64,000 nucleotides of DNA. Source: Armigeres subalbatus (lineage: Eukaryota > Arthropoda > Insecta > Diptera > Culicidae). This document shows, one piece after another, positions 58,728 through 64,000 of this stretch; positions within the stretch are counted from its first letter, which is position 1, and every line of letters begins with the position of its first letter. A program made the position numbers and the translations under genes. The stretch is taken from positions 174,666,994 to 174,730,993 of the forward strand of contig NC_085141.1 in the NCBI RefSeq assembly GCF_024139115.2, read 5' to 3'. Under the pieces are notes generated by a model. The model searched no databases and was not told the origin of the DNA. It was given only the letters and a program-made list of their open reading frames with translations.

Positions 58728-59645
58728 TGTTTAAACGCGGTGGTGAGGCACTGGCTAGAGCGCTGCACTGGGTATTTACCAAGGTTTGGGCGGATGAGGT
58801 TCTGCCGTAGGAGTGGATGGAAGGTGTCGTGTGTCCCATCTACAAAAATGGCGATAAGCTGGATTGTAGCAACTACCGCGCAATCACATTGCTGAATGCC
58901 GCCTACAAGGTACTCTCCCAAATTTTATGCCGTCGACTAACAATTGCAAGAGCGTTCGTGGGGCAGTACCAGGCGGGATTTATAGGTGAACGCTCTACCA
59001 CAGATCAGGTGTTCTCCGTACGTCAGGTATTGCAGAAATGCCGCGAATACAACGTGCCTACGGAGTCTCCAGTTGGCCTTGCGAGCAAAGGCGTAGGATT
59101 GCCATTCCGGAGATGGCGATTTCGATTCTCGATCAGGTCTAAGATGTTTTCGGGTGGGAAACATTCTCGATTCCCTGGGCATAGAATATCCATTGTACTT
59201 GCCACACAAGATACATACTCATACAATGGTGGGAATAGAAAAGATTTTAATTTATAACTGAGGAAATGCTTATAGAATACTAAGTTGAAAAGCAGATCAA
59301 GTTTCATTTGTAATGTAGAGCCATCGAAGAAGAAGAAGAAGAAGATAACGTGTCGCCATATAATCTATTTATCGACTTCAAAGTCGCATATGATACAATC
59401 GATCGGGACCAGCTATGGCAGCTAATGCGCGAAAACGGATTTCCGGATGAACTCACAAGGTTGATTAAGGCGACGATGGATCGGATGATGTGCTTCGAGT
59501 TTCAGGGGCATTTTCGAGTCCCTTCGAAACGCACAGAGGATTACGGCAGGGTGATGGTCTTTCGTGTCTGCTATTCAACATCGCTGTGGATGCAGTACAG
59601 GCATACCTCGATAGTACGTACCCTCGATAGTGCGTACCCTCCATA
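58728..59645 (+). mobile_element. RTE/JAM1-like reverse transcriptase, split by a SINE
   Basis: FKRGGEALARALHW...EWMEGVVCPIYKNGDKLDCSN and YRAITLLNAAYKVLSQILCR lead to GQYQAGFIGERSTTDQVFSVRQ and LQKCREYNVPT. After the SINE comes LFIDFKVAYDTIDRDQLWQL, then ELTRLIKATMDRMM. A frameshift near 59490 precedes HRGLRQGDGLSCLLFNIAV. These are RT blocks in order. One in-frame TAG (before EWMEG, about 58810) also breaks it. It fades into a minisatellite near 59608. Confidence 0.85.
59063..59346 (+). mobile_element. SINE with (GAA)n tail inside the RTE RT
   Basis: gtctccagttggccttgcga, gattctcgatcaggtc and cgattccctgggcatagaat end in six GAA units. AACGTG at 59051-59056 and 59347-59352 is a short imperfect target duplication. 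RT sequence continues on both sides (NVPT / YNLFIDFK). Confidence 0.8.
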
Positions 59646-59690
59646 GTACGTACCCTCGATTGTACGTACATTTTACCTCGATAGTACGTA
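59606..59690. repeat. Minisatellite of (C)TCGATAGTACGTACC units
   Basis: Five degenerate 15-17-bp units, cctcgatagtacgtaccc, lie at the 3' limit of the RTE fragment, then A9T9. Confidence 0.75.
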
Positions 59691-59919
59691 CAAAAAAAAA
59701 TTTTTTTTTCGTTCGATTTTCTGTACGATTTTAGTAAAAATTTGAATATGCTTTGATCATGGCACATGCGGGGTCCTTCATGTTTTACGTAATAATTTCA
59801 CAACTGATTTAAACACCATCGTGAGGTTATAACGAATTTAGTAGCAAAATTAAAAAAAAGCAGCGTGTCATAAATGTTTGCCAGTCTTACGTAACACATA
59901 TTATACTATTATTTTGAAC

Positions 59920-60047
59920 AATTGAAGGAACATCTGAAACAGCTGAGCGATGCCGAGCGCGTCCAAGCCCTCATAAAGCAGAATATCAAGAGGAAGAGCA
60001 AGAGGAATTCTTTTGTCTTGGACGCGTTTGCATACGCATTCGCGTGA
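59920..60047 (+). pseudogene. Unrecognised coding relic
   Basis: A frame lacking ATG reads EQLKEHLKQLSDAERVQALI, then KQNIKRKSKRNSFVLDAF, ending AYAFA and TGA. The helical, basic, GC-richer stretch stands out from AT-rich neighbours. It is perhaps a piece of a gag or transposase; no assignment. Confidence 0.25.
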
Positions 60048-60141
60048 ATTTGTCACCGACATAAGAGTGTTATGAGCAATAATTGAAATTTGATGGGTAT
60101 GATTTTCTTAGAAAGCATATTAGCTATCCACTTAATTGAAC

Positions 60142-60519
60142 AATTGAATCATTTGTTTGAGAAACTGCATAAGTCCATTTTACACTATATCGAGAAAACA
60201 ACAAAAAACTGTTTTTGAACAAATTTGCACCGAATCTTTTGATTTCTTCGATACAGATCAATAGTTTTTGGCAAAACTCAACACCCTGGGGCATTTTCAG
60301 TGCAAAAAATATAAGCATTACTCCACAATTGCTCTTCAAAGTACGTGGACATATGAAGTTTCTCAAACAAACGAAAAAAATTTCATACATTCCTGAACAA
60401 ATTTTTTTTCGTATTATTTGCCAGAATACGTATTTTTGGACGAGGATTCAGAATATATAACAATCTCATTTTGGCCAAAAATGTTACATATGCAGTTTCT
60501 CAAACAAACGGTTCAATTA
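60142..60519. mobile_element. 378-bp TIR element, 'ttgtttgagaaactgcata' ends
   Basis: aattgaatcatttgtttgag at the left mirrors ctcaaacaaacggttcaatt at the right, over about 30 bp. Further tatgaagtttctcaaacaaa copies lie inside. Related sequence is at 49187-49325. Confidence 0.6.
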
Positions 60520-61039
60520 TTATGTTTATGAATTATTTTATCTATCAAGGAAATTAGTTCCAGTTCTAGAACCCTTCCCCAAGCATTAGTTCATCTGAAA
60601 GACCAGAAAATATTTAAGGAGTAAATTAATTCCATCATGGGAATGGTGATTCATAAAATTGAATTTTCGGCAAGATATTTTACTGTTTAATTAAGTTTAC
60701 AGTAAGCTTAGCTCCAAATTTTTTTCTTGAGAAACAAATTAGCAGCGTTACTAAAATGAGGAAAAAGGTTGGTCGAAAATTTCCTCTGAGACGTCTTACT
60801 GGGATTTCGGAAGAAGTTTATCCTGAAACAGTAGTTCCTCCCAAGGGTTCTTCCTGGGATACCTTGGTAGTTTGGTCGAAAATTCCATACATGATTTAAC
60901 TCAATATAGACCTGCGCGCCGTTTGAAATTTTATCGACGGTGAGGCGTGATAAATCATTTTCATCTAGTGACAGTGGCGTGGTGGTGATTAGGGGCGGCG
61001 TGAGTCAGCGTGAATCAATTTCATGTATTACAAGTTTTC

Positions 61040-63160
61040 CGGGATTTATATGGATGTTCCTCCAGGAATTCCTCCGAAAGTTTCTCCGGGAATTCCTACG
61101 GGAGTTTTTCCAGATATTTCTCTGAAAGTTCCTCCAGAAATTTCTCTGAAAGTTCCTTCAGAAATTCCCCCGAAGTTCCTCTAGGAATTTCTCAGCGAAT
61201 TCTTACGAAATTTCTCCGACCATCCATCTTAAATTATAGCCTAATATTTCTCCGTTAATCCTTCCGAATATACCCTCTAAATTCCATTATTTTCTCGGTA
61301 ATTTCTTCAGCAATTCACTTAGGAATTCTCTTAGAAATTTCCATATCCCCTTTCTCAGAACTTTCACCAGAAAATCATTCAGAAATTCCAATGTAAACTC
61401 CTCCGCGCATTCTCTCTGGAGTTACTCCAGAAATTCCATCAAGATCTCTCCATTAATTACTTCGAGGTCTTTCCGGAAATTCTCATTATTTCTTCAGAAA
61501 CTCACATGAAGCCCTTGATACTCACGCCCCGGGAATTCTTCCGGAAATTCCTGCAAGAACTGTCCCGGAAAATTGTTCTTATTCGAAATTAAATTTCGTC
61601 AAAACCAGTGCTGGAAATACTCGCTTCACGAGTAAGAAAAGAGTGTTATTTACCAAAAATGCCATACTCACGCGAATCTACTGCCTGCATTTTTTCTAGC
61701 GCTTGATTTGATCGCGTGTACGGGCAGAGCAATGACAAAAAGCAGGGCAGTATTTTTTTCACGAGTAAAAATCACGATGGCGAGTATTTGAGGTTACTTC
61801 GAATAAAATGGATAAATTTCACTTGACATAAACACAAAAACAATGTACAAAATTGTGTTCTTGCTCGAATATCCGTGAGAATCATGTTCCGAGGTTGGTT
61901 TATGACATTTTGCAAATTAACTGAATGACTCGCGAGCAGTGACGGGAAATGTCATATCGATGTCATGGAACTAATTTGTTAATAACTTTTTTCACAAGTT
62001 ATTCCCAACTGTATGTTTTATATAAACATGTAGCCCTTAAAGGATCCTAAAACTTTTTCTAATAGGTCATTGCTCTAAAGCTGAAATTGACGGCGTGAGA
62101 GCCCAATTAGGGTCAAATGACATTAATGTCATGACATTCCGTGACATTTTTTAAATTTCCTTATCATGCCTCACACTTTGTATTTAGAACAATGGTTTGC
62201 TCGGCAAAGTTGTAGCATCCTTTAAGCATTACATGTTAACCGAAACATCTGAATTGTAAATAACTATTGAAAATCACTGCTCGCGAGGCTCCACGAACAT
62301 TTTTCGGGGTTCACTTTTCTCTGCGTGTAGTAGGTAGGCAAGAAATGACAAAACAAGTGTTCGCGAGTATTTTGCATGGCCTACTTCTTGTTTTATGAAC
62401 AAGATTCACAGATTTTCACCACTGGTCAAAACTCTTTCGGAATTACCTACAAAAATTCCCCTAGAAATTCCTCTGGAAATTATTTAAGGGATTCTCCCGG
62501 AAGATCCTGCAGCCATTAAGTAAGTAAGTATTTTTTTTAGGAATTCGCAGCAATATCTTAAAACAATAACCCCGAAAATTCTTCTAGAAACTCTCTCACT
62601 TTTTATTCCAGAAATTCCTCCAGTTATTCCCCAAAAATCCGCCAATAATTTCCCCGGAAATTACTTGAAGAACTTCTTCAGAAATCTCTTTTAAAGTTCC
62701 CCCGAGAAGTTCTTCAAGAATTTCGTTTCGGAATTCCCACAGATTTTTCTCAGAAAATTCCTTCAAGTTCTTTTTCCAGGAAGGATAGGAGTATTCGAAA
62801 GGATTTCCTGAAGAATTTCCTAAAGTAATTTTTGAAAAAAAATCACGATGGATTTCTTGGTTTGAGTTTGAGTTTCGAAAAATCTTGATGGATTTACCTA
62901 TGGATTTCCTGGAGATATTCTCGGAAAAAAATCCTAGAAGAATATCTAAAACAAATCTAGGAGAAATTTGAAAATATGAAGTTTTTTGAATGAATTTCCT
63001 AAGGAATTTTCAGAGGAAAATATTTATGAATGTTAAAACCAATTTTAAATAAAGTTTTGAAATAATTTCAAATTAAAATACGAAAAAAATTCTAGTAGAA
63101 TTTCAGAGGATGTTCTTGGAGTAATTCCTTAGTTTCCTGAAGAACAAACCCACATTTTCA
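61040..63160. repeat. Degenerate gaattcctcc(g/a) array, split by a hAT-type insert
   Basis: From 61040 to 61600 and 62433 to 63160, phrases such as ggaattcctccgggaattcc recur with spacing of 15-25 bp and heavy divergence. The pyrimidine/purine bias reverses in the distal part (from about 62780). 61606-62424 interrupts it. Confidence 0.65.
61606..62424. mobile_element. 819-bp hAT-type nonautonomous element, 8-bp TSD
   Basis: GTCAAAAC at 61598-61605 and 62425-62432. The ends CAGTGCTGGAAAT and CAGTGGTGAAAAT (right reversed) are inverted. No transposase frame. An inner motif, actcgcttcacgagta, recurs in altered form. Confidence 0.8.
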
Positions 63161-63266
63161 GAAAAAAGTATCTTTATGTTTGGCCGAGAATGTGTTCAAT
63201 AGTGGCCATGTTGCCAAAAATTATCCCACGTAGCACTTTTTGGCCAGAGATCCACGCTAGTTGCAG

Positions 63267-63439
63267 TTTGTGAGTAGATCAACATCCAATGATTTAGATT
63301 CAAATACTTCATCGACAGACACCAGTGGTACCTCAATTCATCAAGCTGATACCGATCAAGTATATAAAAGTCGGCCCTCCAGGCCTCCTATCAAAAAATC
63401 GAAAGGCATTAACGATTCTAAAGAATTAATGTCGCTTTG
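63267..63439 (+). CDS. Possible coding exon of an unknown gene
   Basis: Acceptor gctagttgcag|TT and donor TTTG|GTAAGCAAG bracket a 173-bp open frame: FVSRSTSNDLDSNTSSTDTS, then GTSIHQADTDQVYKSRPSRP, then PIKKSKGINDSKELMSLW. Ser/Thr-rich acidic sequence passes into a basic Pro/Lys stretch, as in disordered parts of nuclear or signalling proteins. Codon use looks coding compared with flanking repeats. Other exons would lie beyond 64000 or upstream. No family recognised. Confidence 0.35.
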
Positions 63440-63529
63440 GTAAGCAAGCGTCAATGGAGCCACTAGAATCGCAACGACTGTGACAGTTCAGGACAACCTT
63501 AAAGATTTTCATTTACATAAAATCTATAG

Positions 63530-63872
63530 GTGGAATCCATAAAATACGTCACGTAAAAATGTTGTGATCCACCCTATAGATAGTGGAATATATAGATGAG
63601 CGAAGATAAATCCTCTGTCTCCAAACGAACTGTCAAACGTGTCTCCAAACGAGCATGACGTCACGATTTCAATGGAAACGTTAAGGGCTGTGACGTCATA
63701 CGCGCGTGTGCACGGGCAAAAAAATCGACTCAGCCTTGCTTTCGCTCATCTATAGATTCTACTATCTATAATCCACCCCCAATCGTCACTTTTTGTAGTA
63801 ACATGCATAATTATGCATGATGTGTAACATATCTTTGAAACGTCACGAATATCACGTAATTTATGGGTGTTC
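63530..63872. mobile_element. MITE carrying a second, nested MITE (63574-63770)
   Basis: Outer ends: ggtggaatccataaaatacg and (reversed right) ggaacacccataaattacgt. The inner element, 63574-63770, has tatagatagt(g/a)gaat and tatagatgagcgaa ends in inverted order over about 29 bp. Both are noncoding. Confidence 0.6.
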
Positions 63873-64000
63873 CTAAGCATTAACATACAATATTTAAAAA
63901 AAAAAAATAGCCCCACATTTACAAGGACGATAATTGTGCGCAATGCTACATGTAGGCACCATTTCAAGAAAAATCTGAGTCATGTTGGTCCGTTGTGTAC

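Noticed and set aside
1..64000. CRISPR arrays, operons, ribosomal RNA genes or a bacterial-type defence system
   Set aside because: No regular spacer array, no ribosome-binding-site-linked gene cluster and no rRNA motif was seen; the content is animal nuclear DNA.

Overview
This is a mosquito-type nuclear genome window, most likely Aedes. The reasons are AT-rich non-coding DNA, a host gene split by a mixture of tiny (58-67 nt) and very long (6.2 and 9.0 kb) introns, RTE/JAM1-like and R1-like LINEs, a BEL/Pao retroelement, tRNA-derived SINEs with (GAA)n tails, and many short inverted-repeat elements with TA, TTA or 8-bp target duplications. The species is inferred from this mix and cannot be fixed from the sequence alone.

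Only one host gene can be read end to end: a plus-strand SLC20/PiT-family sodium-phosphate cotransporter. It has six coding exons (34233-34425, 40673-41098, 41158-41752, 41811-42167, 42235-42420, 51415-51736) encoding 692 residues. All five junctions have GT-AG ends and keep frame, and both PiT signature motifs (GANDVANSF and GGNDVSNAIGP) are intact. A possible coding exon of another gene lies at 63267-63439. A small cysteine-rich ORF at 53233-53418 is an unproven candidate.

The rest is mostly mobile DNA, layered in datable order.
- 1-20 kb: a LINE fragment at the left edge, then scattered MITEs, SINE pieces and polypurine/polypyrimidine tracts.
- 20.7-25 kb: an RTE fragment split by a degraded hAT transposon, then a 1.56-kb Tc1/mariner-like transposon carrying two smaller elements.
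- 27.2-30.8 kb: a LINE RNase H domain split by a 2.64-kb hAT-like element, which itself carries a ~500-bp tandem duplication and a TA-flanked MITE.
- PiT intron 1: a BEL/Pao element broken by an R1-like LINE and three MITEs, one of them inside the R1 copy, followed by a 0.8-kb polypyrimidine tract.
- PiT intron 5: a LINE RT fragment split by a TTA-flanked MITE, then a 4.52-kb R1-clade retrotransposon bounded by a 15-bp target duplication.
- 54-64 kb: a SINE with a perfect 13-bp duplication, a 1.05-kb long-TIR element, an RTE reverse transcriptase split by a SINE, and degenerate gaattcctcc-type arrays split by an 819-bp hAT-type element.

The most unusual observations are: two retroposed inserts of only about 24 nt plus an oligo(A) tail, each with a perfect 11-bp target duplication; several element families whose TIR and TSD rules can be written down directly from this window; and the insertion order recorded by the nests. 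No bacterial-type system, CRISPR array or genuine tRNA/rRNA gene was found.
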